Assembly (NCBI GenBank): GCA_928212115.1
Contig: CAKMRJ010005745.1
Coordinates: 69,239,586-69,303,585 of the forward strand
Source: Lactuca virosa
Taxonomy: Eukaryota; Streptophyta; Magnoliopsida; Asterales; Asteraceae
DNA: 64,000 bases
Direction of reading: 5' to 3'
Numbering within the stretch: position 1 is the first letter of the stretch; the number at the start of each line of letters is the position of its first letter. The notes under the pieces were generated by a model. It had not been told where the DNA came from, did no database searches, and worked only from the letters and a program-made list of their open reading frames with translations. Positions 1-11,373 of this stretch are shown in pieces. The position numbers and the translations under genes were made by a program.

Positions 1-1730
1 ACCTTACCTGTGATGGGTGACTCAGAAAAATAATTTCAACATTTTTCATCATGCCTTGCTATTGTTCCCAATTTTTGGTAATTATAATGGTCTAAAAATA
101 GGAAAAAATAGTTCTGATTATCCAAAATTCATGAAAATTACCAGAACATCATGTTGAAAGTCGAGGAGGTTACATAAAAATTTGAGGATTTTTCTCCACT
201 GTAAACTATTTTTCCCTTAATTTCCAAAGTTAATACACTTAAATACACATAAATACCCAAAACCAGATTTTACAATATGAAAACCACTTTTGGCATTTTT
301 CCCAGGTTATTGTACTGTAAATGATGTTACAAAAATTTTGGTATTTATTTTAACTGTTTAATATTTATTCTTCAATTAATTATTATTTAGAGGAATAAAA
401 CAAGGAAAAATAGAAATACCCACTGAAAAATATTTTTATATTTTCCCAGCCTAGTTATGTATAATAACAGCTAAATAAAAAGTTTGGGTAATTTGGAAAC
501 TGTTTTCTATTTATTTCAATTTTATTGGAATAAGGCTCAAAAATCATAAAATATAATTAAACAGCTTGGAAATCCATTTTTATATTTTTCCCAGCTTAAT
601 ATTGTGTAATAACAGTTAAATAAAAAGTTGAGAATTTTATCCTTTGAATGCTCTTTTTCGTGAATTATGTTGTAATAAGGATTTAATTTGGAAAATTTAT
701 ATTCCAATGTTGTAATTAATCGCACGATTTGTAGAATGTATTATTCAGAAAAAGTGTAACCAATTGAATACAAAATCAAATACTAAAATAAATTGGCATT
801 TCACTATATGTAGGTTTAGTATATTAGCATTAGATTCGACATGGAAACTCACTAGTGTGTGTTTGATGTCGTAGGGATCCCGGTAGTAAGACGTTGGTGC
901 ATTCCGAAGCATTACTTGTATCTTCTCGAAACATTGTGAGTATTCACGCACTCCCCTATTTTCAGTTTTTATGTTTTGGGGTGGAAAAGCATGTCCAAAA
1001 AAAACTTATTTGCATGTTGTATTTAAATTGAATTGTATCAAACATGATTGCTATTGTATTGCTATGTTTTCTTTATGTATGTCTATGCAACACGGAACAT
1101 GAGAACTTATCGTACTAAGGCCCTTCCCTTATCTCTAACCATTAACTCTTTGAGCCAATGGTCATTATGGATAGCGCTATTAGGAATTGACAACTCCTCA
1201 CTCGCCCGCTATCGCTGGAGTGCATGATACCATATTCATCTATGGAACGATAAGCATAGATCTCGATAGGGCTTCAGTCATAGGTTTGGTTGAGACTCAT
1301 TGTTTGCTCATACACATACAAACTCGTTTCTCGTTTATAGCAATAAACTTGTATTCATTAATAGCAATCAACTTGGTTATCATTAAAGCAATGTACTTGT
1401 ATTACGAAAAACCTTTTTCAAGCTTGATTTTATATACTTGTGAACTCACCAACTATTTTCATAGTTGACGCTCGTTTTACATGCTTTTTCAGGAAATAAT
1501 TAGTAAGTGGATATAAAGATTCATCATCATAGAGCATGCTGCATCGCTGTTGTGGAAGTTATTTTATGAAGTTATATTTTGAACAATGTCATTTTGGAAA
1601 ACTTGTATTTTTTTTGTTTAAGCTATGGGTTGTAAACTTTTAATATTGCTATGGTGATGTATCTTTATCTTTTGCAATGAAACCTTTGTCGCTGTCATAC
1701 CTTGCGTTTCCGCTTTAGCGGGGTGTGACA
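1..1730 (+). repeat. G1 5' LTR, 3' part only
   Basis: This aligns to 9618-11368 along its whole length and ends in the same TGTGACA. Many differences from the 3' LTR are single-base gaps, mostly missing bases on this side and often in homopolymers. It holds the same GTGAGT donor-like site (936) and CTTTTTCAG acceptor-like site (near 1490) as the 3' copy. Confidence 0.95.
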
Positions 1731-1734
1731 GAAG

Positions 1735-1746
1735 TGGTATCAGAGC
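1735..1746 (+). other. Primer binding site, initiator tRNA-Met
   Basis: TGGTATCAGAGC starts four bases after the LTR end. This is the standard plant PBS complementary to the 3' end of initiator tRNA-Met. Confidence 0.95.
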
Positions 1747-2067
1747 TAAAGTTATAGAGAACATCAGTTTTCCTTTAAGAAAACACAACCTATAACTAAA
1801 ACTTACAAAAATTCTTTTTACATCAAACATATTTAGTATAATTAGGTCGGGAGTTGTATCGTTGGACCTCGATTAAACATAGCCTGATCACCTATGTTTA
1901 ATTAAGGAAAGATTTATACAAAGCTTGAGCTAATTATAATGGGAATATGTTCAACAAAATTTTTGAGAAAACTTTATTTCAAAAATTCAAAAAGGTTAAT
2001 TTTGGTGTGTGTAAGCATTGCATATTATAGGCATGCATTGTCATTTATTTCATATCTCATTGAATCT

Positions 2068-2729
2068 ATGTCTCAGTCCACTATGTCGACATCGTCATCT
2101 TCCCGCGCTACCGCCTCAGCCGATGAGTCCGGCTACGTCACTGTTATCCCTCGACGTAAACCCCGCCTCGGTAGAAGAAGACCATCGGAGGATACAGAAG
2201 ATACAGGAACTAGAGGAAACTCGGTGGAGATCAGCAATGACAACGCCCCGAGTCAACGACGCGAGGCATCGCCTTCATCGGTGTTGCCACAGCCACCACT
2301 TTATGGGCTTCGTATTCGGAGGACGGCGAGGAAGAGTGTTCCTATTCCAGGAAGGATAGCCACCAGCACAGCAGGACTTGGCACGGCAGGACCTAGCGGG
2401 TAGGACCCAGCGTTGCAGGACCGAGAGCACCCTCACCACAGCGAGTCATAGGGATACCTGTCAGGCAGCCAGGTATGACCCGGAGGAGTCCCAGAGATTG
2501 CAGTCATGGCAGCGGGCCTACGTCACAGTCTCGCTGTGATAGCTGGGCATCGGGAAGTTTTGGATGAAGTCTTGACAAGGATGGAAATCCTGTTTCAGCA
2601 TTCGATGGAGCTGCTGACACTGCTAGTGCTGCTAGACGAGTGGCAGGTCGTGCGATGACCGCATATTATGTGCTTGTTGGGCTATTACTGATTGTGGTGC
2701 TGATGATTCTTGTTTGGGATAGCGATTAG
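2068..2729 (+). pseudogene. G1 extra ORF before gag, probable tail-anchored protein, frameshifted
   Basis: I do not recognise this protein. The clean reading frame runs 2068-2403 (an upstream in-frame ATG is at 1939). It is rich in Ser, Arg and Pro and looks disordered. Similar Pro/Arg-rich sequence continues in another frame to about 2480, then a helical stretch lies at about 2506-2650. The last segment, read from about 2610 to the stop at 2727-2729, starts with an Ala/Arg-rich helix and ends in a strongly hydrophobic run (YYVLVGLLLIVVLMILVW) with a short acidic tail. That is the shape of a C-terminal membrane anchor. It lies between PBS and gag, where most chromoviruses have only leader. 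At least two frameshifts break it. The single-ORF reading is inference. Confidence 0.5.
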
Positions 2730-3100
2730 TTTGGTTCTGATTTCAGTATTTTATTTTATTTTGTCATGAAATGAAAACCCATGTTGGGTGTCTTTTGGGA
2801 AAGACATTTAAAACTTTATTTTGGGATTGATGTATTGTTTGGTTTTAAGACAATTTCAAATGGTAATGAAGAATTTTATTTTATGTTTGAAACTTTTACT
2901 ATGAGGTCAAACCCTAGAATTTAATTGGGAATGGTCGAATAAAGAGATTTTTCTTTTCTTTCTTTCTCAAATCTATATGCATGTATTAATGCAACCCATT
3001 TATTTGACAAAACTTACGGTTTTCAAAATAGTAGTGAACTAAAATTAATATTACATTATTTATGTATTTATACGTATTTCTTCTCTTGTGTAATAGAACC
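2730..3100 (+). other. G1 leader between extra ORF and gag
   Basis: AT-rich sequence without a coding signal. It follows the stop of the extra ORF and runs to the gag ATG at 3101. No hairpin or repeat stands out. Confidence 0.6.
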
Positions 3101-4250
3101 ATGTCAGGAAGGCCTAATCGCGGGCGCCCCAGAACGAAAACACCCGATGTTGCTCAAATTGTAGCACAACAACTCATGGAAGCAATCCCAAACATTGTTA
3201 CTCAAGTAACTGCAGGACTAATGCTAACCAAGGAAGTAGTGGAGGAAATCGGGGAAACAATGAAAGAGAATGCAACTACAAGTCCTTTATGGCCTGTAAA
3301 CCTAAGGAATTCCATGGAAAGGAAGGTGCGGTCGGGTTGCTGAAATGGATTGACAGTATGGAGTCGGTCCTTCACATTAGCAAATGTCGAACGCAACAAA
3401 GTGGAGTATGCAACTTGTCTACTCAGGATAGGGCATTGACCTGGTGGAATACTCTAGTGCAAACCCGAGGTGGCCGTACAGCGGCATATCAGCTAACTTG
3501 GGAAGACCTAAAGAAGCTGCTGATAGAGGAGTATTGTCCCAAGGATGAACTTCAGAAGCTTGAATCTGAATTCTGGAACCATTCTATGGTTGGAACACAA
3601 ATAGAGAAGTACACAGTCCGATTTCATGAACTAGCAAAACTGGTACCTCACATGGTTACTCCTGAGGAGAAACGGATAGATCGTTACATCTGGGGTCTGG
3701 CACCAGAGATTCGGGGAATGGTTACCTCAGCAAACCCAACTACTATTCAGAGTGCAGTAAGTCTAGCAAATCGACTAAACAATGATGTGATAAGGATGGG
3801 GACATCGACAAAGGAAAACTCTAGTAGCAAGAGGAAGCCAGCAGATCAGGGGAGAGAAGAAGTATGGAGGCAAGTCAGGGAGGAAGCAGAAAGTCTCAAG
3901 AAACTTTATGGTAAGAGCCCAGGAGCAAGAACCAGTGAAAACTCAAGAAAGGAAGTGCAGGAGAGAAAGCAGTACTCAGGACCGCTTCCGAAGTGCAATA
4001 AGTGTAACTTCATCACAAGGGAGCTTGCCCAGTGTGCCAAAACTGTAAGCAAACAGGCCATTACTCGAAGTATTGTAAGCTGAATAAGGAAGGAAAAAGG
4101 GCATGTTACGAGTGCGGGAGTATTGATCATTCCGTAGAGCATGTCCCAAACTGAACAAAGGCCTGGTAACAATGGACAAGGCCAAGCCAGGCAAAACTTC
4201 CAAGGAAATCAAGTTGGACGGCCAAGAGGTGAAGCTCGTCAGAACCCTGA
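3101..4250 (+). pseudogene. gag: G1 gag, frameshifted
   Basis: Retrotransposon capsid/nucleocapsid protein. Translation starts MSGRPNRGRPRTK and changes frame near 3290, where the capsid domain begins (KEFHGKEGAVGLLKW). The retrotransposon_gag core continues through the LTWWNTLV and YTVRFHELAKLVPH motifs to about 3780, followed by a basic linker. The nucleocapsid region at 3985-4140 should hold two CCHC knuckles (CNKCNF at the start), but single-base shifts scramble them and a stop falls at 4083. Gag leads directly into protease with no spacer. Confidence 0.85.
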
Positions 4251-7200
4251 AGTGATAACAGGTACGTTTCTCCTGAACAACCATTTTGCATCGGTAATAT
4301 TTGATGCGGGAGCAGATAGGAGTTTTGTTTCTTTAGCATTTAGACCGTTAATTGGCTTGAAATCGAAAAAGATGAGGAATGCTTATGCTATTGAACTTGC
4401 TGATGGGTATGAAATTAGGGCTAATGAATATAATTCCTGGCTTGTACTCTGAATTTAGCTGATAAACTCTTTAGCATTGACCTAATTCCTATCGAGCTAG
4501 GTAGTTTTGATGTAATAGTAGGAATGGATTGGTTATCCAAGAATAGAGCGGACATTGGTTGTTACGAGAAAGTCATTAGGATACCTCTCCCCAATGGAGA
4601 AACCCTTATCATACACGGTGAGAAGCCAGGGAGAAGTTTAAACATTGTATCGAGCATGAAGATTCACAAGTACCTGAAGAAGAATTGTATTGCATTCATG
4701 GCCCACGTGATAGAAAGAGAACCTGAAGCTAAGCAACTCAAGGAGATCCCAGTGGTTCAAAACTATCCCGAAGTGTTTCCGGAGGAATTACCCGGTCTAC
4801 CCCCTCACAGACAGGTCGAATTTCGGATAGACTTAATTCCCCGGAGCGGCACCGGTAGCAAAAGCACCATATCGCCTCGCGCCATCCGAGATGCAAGAAC
4901 TGTCCGGACAACTTCAAGAACTTCTAGAGACAAAGGGTTTATTCGACCAAGCTTCACCTTGGGGAGCCCCAGTGTTATTCGTCAAAAAGAAAGACGGGTC
5001 ATTCCGAATGTGTATTGATTATAGAGAACTGAACAAGTTGACAATCAAGAATCGATATCCTCTCCCTCGAATAGATGACTTGTTCGATCAGTTGCAGGGC
5101 GCTTCATACTTCTCAAAGATCGACCTCCGATCAGGATACCATCAACTAAGAGTTCACGAAGGAGACATTCACAAAACAGCATTTAGAACCCGTTATGGAC
5201 ATTATGAGTTCTTAGTCATGCCTTTTGGACTAACGAACGCGCCCGCTGTTTTCATGGATTTGATGAATAGGGTCTGTAGACCATACCTAGACAAGTTTGT
5301 AATTGTATTTATCGATGACATACTTGTTTACTCGCAAACCAAAGAAGATCATGAGAGACATCTGAAGCTAGTGTTGGAGCTGTTGAAGGAGCAGAAATTG
5401 TATGCAAAGTTCACTAAGTGTGAATTTTGGATTCGGGAAGTACATTTCCTTGGACATGTGATCGGGAAAGAGGAATTCATGTAGATCCAGCTAAGATAGA
5501 GGCAATCAAGAAATGGGAAGCCCCCAAAACCCCGACAGAAATACGACAGTTCCTAGGATTAGCTGGGTACTACAGACGCTTCATTGAGAATTTCTCTAGT
5601 ATTGCTCAACCATTAACATCTTTGACCCAAAAAGACAGAAAATTTCTATGGGAAGAGAAACACGAAGAGGCGTTTCAAATCCTGAAAAACAAGTTGTGCA
5701 ATGCACCAATTCTGGCTTTACCAGAGGGATCAGAGAACTTTGTGTGTATTGTGATGCGTCTCATCAAGGATTAGGATGTGTGTTAATGCAAAAAGATAAG
5801 GTCATTGCGTATGCTTCTAGACAACTCAAACCGCATGAGAAGAATTATACCACCCATGATCTAGAACTAGGAGCAATAGTTTTCGCTCTTAAATATGGAG
5901 GCATTATTTGTACGGAACCAAGTGCACCATTTATACCGATCACAAAAGCCTTCAGCACATCCTAGATCAGAAAATGTTAAACATGCGGCAAAGGAGATGG
6001 GTAGAGTTGTTTAGTGATTATGATTGTGAGATACGTTATCACCCAGGGAAGGCTAACGTAGTAGCCGACGCTCTGAGTAGAAAAGAAAGAGTGAAACCTT
6101 CCCGTGTGAGAGCTTTGGGAATGGTGATTCAGACAAGCTTGAAATCTCAAATCATTGATGCCCAGGAGAAGCTTTATTCAAGGAAAACCTTCCAGGGAGA
6201 CCTTACATGGTTTGGAAGTGAGATTTGAAACCAAACCTGATGGAGTTCGTTATTTTAAGGACAGGGTCTGGATTCCAAGGGTTAACAATCTGAGAGACAT
6301 GGTACTAGAGGAGTCTCATCGATCTAAATACTCAATCCACCCTGGAGCGGATAAGATGTACAAGGATCTTAAAGGGTACTATTGGTGGCCCGGAATGAAA
6401 AAGGATATTGCCTTGTATGTCGGGAAGTGTTTGACATGCTCAATAGTCAAAGCTGAACATCAAAAACCATCCGGCTTGTTGCAACAGCCTGAAATTCCCC
6501 AATGGAAATGGGAGCAAATATCTATGGATTTTGTTACCAAACTTCCTAGAACTGCTAAAGGTCACGACTCAATTTGGGTCATAGTGGATCGACTGACAAA
6601 ATCTGCTCATTTTCTCCCCATTCGGGAAGATTTCAAGATGGAAAAATTGGCCCAAATCTACATCGACAAAATTGTTTCTCTGCATGGTGTACCCCTATCT
6701 ATCATTTCTGATAGAGATAGTCGTTTTACATCACGATTTTGGTGGATGCTACAGAAGGCACTAGGAACCAAGATAGATTTGAGCACAACTTACCACCCTC
6801 AGACAGATGGGCAGACGGAGAGAACAATACAAACATTGGAAGACATGCTTCGAGCGCGTGTCATTGAGTTCAAAGGAAATTGGGATACTCATTTGCCTCT
6901 AATTGAGTTTTCCTACAATAACAGTTACCACACGAGTATCCAATGTGCCCCATACGAAGCATTGTATGGACGCAAGTGTCGTTCTCCATTGTGTTGGACA
7001 GAAATCGGAGACAGACAATTGACTAGACTCGACCTTATCCAGGAAACAACTGACAAGATTGCTATCATCAAAGATAGGCTTAAAGCCGCCAAAGATCGTC
7101 AGAAAAGTTATGCGGATAATCGTCGAAAACCATTAGAATTCCAAGTTGGAGACAAGGTACTTCTAAAGGTGTCGCCTTGGAAAGGGTTGTACGTTTGGTA

Positions 7201-7574
7201 AGAAAGGAAAACTAAGCCCAAGATATGTTGGACCCTTCGAGATCATTGAAAGGATTGGTCCGGTGGCATATAAACTCCGATTACCACAAGAGTTAAGCGC
7301 CATTCATGACACGTTCCACGTCTCCAATCTTAAGAAATGTCTAGCCGATGAAGCATTGATAGTACCCCTGGAGGAAATCAAGATCAATGATAAGCTAAAA
7401 TTTGTTGAGGAACCGATAGAAATCCTTGACAGGGAAGTTAAACAACTTAAGCGGAGTAAGATCCCGATAGTGAAAGTTCGTTGGAACTCAAAACGCGGAC
7501 CGGAATACACTTGGGAGCGCGAGGACTTCATGAAGGAAAAGTATCCACAACTTTTCCTTTGCGACGACAAGTGA
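4251..7574 (+). pseudogene. pol: G1 pol: protease-RT-RNase H-integrase-chromodomain, frameshifted
   Basis: Domains in order: aspartic protease at about 4250-4560 (FDAGADRSF, where the usual motif is D-S/T-G), RT at about 4890-5480 with catalytic FIDDILVY near 5310, and RNase H at about 5740-6090 (VYCDAS, TDHKSLQHI, VVADALSRK). Integrase follows at about 6240-7000, with an HHCC-type zinc region ending CLTC near 6440 and core motifs SMDFVTKLP (6520) and SDRDSRF (6705). A type II-like chromodomain lies at about 7400-7570 (VKVRWNSKRGPEYTWERED). The frame breaks near 4450, 4870, 5470, 5750, 5900, 6220 and 7195, mostly by one base. Apart from these breaks the amino-acid sequence is well preserved, so either decay is recent or the consensus sequence has indel errors. 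Confidence 0.92.
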
Positions 7575-7607
7575 TGACATAGAATGAATTTCGGGACGAA
7601 ATTCTTT

Positions 7608-7622
7608 TTAAGTGGGGGATAC
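7608..7622 (+). other. G1 polypurine tract
   Basis: TAAGTGGGGGATACT sits immediately before the 3' LTR start TGTGACAACTG. The purine run primes plus-strand synthesis. Confidence 0.85.
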
Positions 7623-8195
7623 TGTGACAACTGTCAAATTCAGGTCATTCTCGGACTCATGCATCTTTATAAAAACCATTCATGCACAACATACCATGAC
7701 CTAGTAGTATAGATTAGGTCAAAGTCTTGCATAAACTAGGATCCAACTAAGATCTAGGACTGATATACTTGACACTTACAATTCTAGTAAGTTGCTCAAC
7801 TACAATAGGAAATGCCAATGCGATAAATTGAATGAAACTTTCAAGCTTTGTTATAATTGGAAAAAGGGTGTAAAACCCTAAAAATAAATTAAAGTATTCT
7901 AATTATACTTCATTATGATGATAAATATCAAGCAATATTCCAAAACCCTAAAAGAGTTAAAAATCCAAATTTGTAAATTATAAAGCTTAAAAACTTTATA
8001 AAATTTGGCTAAAAACTCTCTAATATCAAATTTTTATTAATCAAATGATGAATTATGTTCAATAAAATAGAAATTAAATTATCAAATATTAATCATAATT
8101 TATTAGTTAAAAACAAGATTTTTAAATAAATCAAATTTGCTTAAGAAATATTTTTATAAAAGTTAGGGTTTTTATAAAAATGTTGGAGGGAGTTT

Positions 8196-8202
8196 TATAA
8201 AA
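8196..8202 (+). promoter_or_regulatory. Candidate TATA box of G1 LTR
   Basis: TATAAAA lies just upstream of a CT-rich tract (8240-8400) that looks like a plant 5' untranslated leader. Position in the LTR is plausible; there is no transcript evidence. Confidence 0.35.
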
Positions 8203-10569
8203 TTTGAAATTAGAGAGAGGAGGCCTAACCCACTCAATGGCTGACCATCTCCCCTCTCCCCATGCCTCTCTTCCCAAAACTCCATCATTAGGCTCATTCC
8301 CCACTCCACCTCTTCTCTCTTCACTCTCTTCACTCTCTCTTCACTTCCACTCACAAGCTCTCCTCTCTCTCTCTAACCCACGAAATCCTCTCATTCTCAG
8401 CCATAGTTTCGAAAATTTGAAGGCTTGGAGTGCTCTTACTTCCTTCAAGATCAAAACCAAGGTAAACAACAACATCTTCTTCCATGGTTTCAAGTTCTAC
8501 TTCTTCATCTTCTTAGTTTCTCTTCTTTTTTCGGATTCTATGCCTTTCCATGGCTAGAAATCTTTATTTTCCCCTTGTGGTTTGGTAGATTCTCACCATA
8601 ACACAATGCATGAGTTTGAAATGGTGAAAATCCGGGATCAAACCCATGCAAGGAGTGAAAATGATGCATGCATGTTCATATGACTTCAAAAACTAGTGTT
8701 ACATCTTCTTCTCCATTTCTTTGGTGTTCCTGCATGATTAAAATCATTTACAACATTTATAGTACATCTTGGATGCTCATTCACTCCATGCATGTGCTAG
8801 AAATCGGACCTTAACAAAGGCATGCATGGTGTTCTTGTTAAATGTCCTAAAATGCACTCAAGCAAACATGCAATCTGCCAGAATACTTTGTTCAACTTTG
8901 AACGGCCATAACTCGGTCATTTCTTAACCAAATCCCGATATTCTTTTTGTGCTGGATAGTTCCATGGGTTAAATTTCAAACCCAACTGATCTCACTGTAA
9001 AATATTAAATATCCGATTTTTGGCAATTTTTACAAAATGGTTGCGCAAACAGCTCTTTTTCTATGATTACCATTTTTGTCTTGCATGAACAATGGCTTTA
9101 AACCCAACCATAAATCTGGGGAAAAATACCTTGGAAACTTAACATATCCAGTGAATGATGGTTAAAATTTCGTGGCTTAAAACCCTACTGATTGGGCTAC
9201 ACAAATTCATGAACTTTAGCCACCTTTACACCTCATGCATCATTACATGCTACTTTTCTTAACTTGTTTGGGTTAAATACCCCTATTTCCCTTCTGAATA
9301 AATTCTGGATATTTTTTCTTTTGAAAGCCCTCACATGCATGTGATAATCTGTAAAATACAAAAAGCTTTTATTATTTCTTTGATTTTTTAAAATTATTGC
9401 TAGAAACCAAGGGCATAAATCACCTAAAATACTTCCAGAGGTCAATAAATCCGGAATAAATTCATGGATGACCCTTATGGTGAATAATGACCCCTCACTA
9501 AATTTCATCAGTTTTTGTTGCTGTTTGATATGATTTCCGATTTTCTTTTTGTTTGGGTATAATAAATCACAAAACCACTTTAGAGAGTGAGAAAATTGTA
9601 CCTAACAATTTTCGCATACCTTACCTGTGATGGGTGACTCAGAAAAATAATTTCAACATTTTTCATCATGCCTTGCTATTTTTCCCAATTTTTGGTAATT
9701 ATAATGGTCTAAAAATAGGAAAAATAGTTCTGATTATCCAAAATTCATGAAAATTTACCAGAACATCATGTTGAACAGTAGGAGGTTCCATAAAAATTTT
9801 GAGGATTTTTCTCCACTGTAAACTATTTTTCCCTTAATTTCCAAAGTTAATCACACTTAAATACACATAAATACCCAAAACCAGATTTGACAAATATGAA
9901 AACCACTTTTGGCATTTTTCCCAGGTTAATTGTATTGTAAATGATGTTACAAAAATTTTTGGTAATTTATTTTAACTGTTTAATATTTATTCTTCAATTA
10001 ATGATTATTTAGAGGAATAAAACAAGGAAAAATAGAAATACCCACTGAAAAATATGTTTTTTTATTTTTCCCAGCCTAGTTATGTATAATAACAGCTAAA
10101 TAAAAAGTTTGGGTAATTTTGGAAACTGTTTTCTATTTATTTCAATTTTTATTGAAATAAAGGCTCAAAAATCATAAAATATAATTAAACAGCTTGGAAA
10201 TCCATTTTTATATTTTTCTCAGCTTAATATTGTGTAATAACAGTTAAATAAAAAGTATGAGAATTTTTATCCTTTGAATGCTATTTTTCGTGAATTTATG
10301 TTGTAATAAGGATTTAAATTTGGAAAATTTATATTCCAATGTTGTAATTAATCGCACGATTTGTAGAATTGTATTATTCAGAAAAAGTGTAACCAATTGA
10401 TACAAAATCAAATACTAAAATGTAAATTGGCATTTCACTATATGTAGGATTTAGTATATTAGCATTAGATTCGACATGGAAACTCACTAGCGTGTGTTTG
10501 ATGTCGTAGGATCCCGGTAGTAAGACGTTGGTGCATTCCGAAGCATTACTTGTATCTTCTCGAAACATT

Positions 10570-11130
10570 GTGAGTATTCACGCACTCCCCCCTATTTTCA
10601 GTTTTTATGTTTTGGGGTGGAAAAGCATGTCCAGAAAAACTATTATTTGCATGTTGTATTTAAATTGAATTGTATCAAACATGATTGCTATTGTATTGCT
10701 ATGTTTCTTTATGTATGTCTATGCAACACGGAACATGAGAACTTATCGTACTAAGGCCCTTCCCGTATCTCTAACCATTAACTCTTTGAGCCAATGGTCA
10801 TTATGGATAGCGCTATTAGGAATTGACAACTCCTCACTCGCCCGAATCGCTGGAGTGCATGATACCATATTCATCTATGGAACGATAAGCATAGATCTCG
10901 ATAGGGCTTCAGTCATAGGTTTTGGTTGAGACTCATTGTTTGCTCATACACATACAAACTCGTTTCTCGTTATAGCAATAAACTTGTATTCATTAATAGC
11001 AATCAACTTGGTTTATCATTAAAGCAATGTACTTGTAATTACGAAAAACCTTATTTCAAGCACGATTTTATATACTTGTGAACTCACCAACTATTTTCAT
11101 AGTTGACGCTCGTTTTACATGCTTTTTCAG
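10570..11130 (+). other. Possible intron inside G1 3' LTR
   Basis: The donor-like sequence is ATT|GTGAGTATTCAC and the acceptor-like one is GCTTTTTCAG|GAAATA. The same pair is in the 5' LTR (936 to about 1490). GTGAACTCAC at 11078-11087 is the inverted partner of the donor region. Two other LTR families in this window have the same layout. Confidence 0.35.
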
Positions 11131-11373
11131 GAAATAATTAGTAAGTGGATATAGAGATTCATCATCATAGAGCATGTTGCATCGTGTGGAAGTTATTTTA
11201 TGAAGTTATATATTTTGAACAATGTCATTTTGGAAAACTTGTACTTTGTTTTGTTTAAGCTATGGGTTGTAAACTTTTTAATATTGCTATGGTGATGTAT
11301 CCTTATCTTTTGCAATGAAACCTTTGTCGCTGTCATACCTTGCGTTTCCGCTTTAGCGGGGTGTGACAGTCCC

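Larger units (their letters stand above)
1..11368 (+). mobile_element. G1: Ty3/gypsy chromovirus (Tekay-like), 5' end outside window
   Basis: The order is LTR, initiator-Met PBS, extra ORF, gag, protease, RT, RNase H, integrase, chromodomain, polypurine tract, LTR. That order and the chromodomain after integrase define a chromovirus. The 3.7 kb LTR and the chromodomain sequence type suggest the Tekay lineage (inference). Both LTRs end in TGTGACA and the 3' LTR begins TGTGACAACTG. All coding parts are frameshifted, so this copy cannot make its proteins as written. Target-site duplication cannot be checked because the left flank lies outside the window. Confidence 0.9.
7623..11368 (+). repeat. 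G1 3' LTR, full length
   Basis: Starts TGTGACAACTG and ends TGTGACA. At 3746 bp it is long for a plant LTR. The right 1.75 kb matches window positions 1-1730. A TC-rich stretch lies at 8240-8400. The last 800 bp holds a donor-like GTGAGT (10570), a hairpin after ACTCACC (11088-11105) and an acceptor-like CTTTTTCAG (11122-11130). Confidence 0.95.

Noticed and set aside
1187..1468. 93-codon frame in the G1 5' LTR
   Set aside because: The matching place in the 3' LTR (10681-10929) is open in a different span and breaks at single-base gaps; no conserved protein.
8204..8557. 117-codon plus-strand open frame inside the G1 3' LTR
   Set aside because: It lies in a TC-rich leader-like stretch, has no domain, and the LTR is otherwise non-coding. 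Simple composition explains the open frame.
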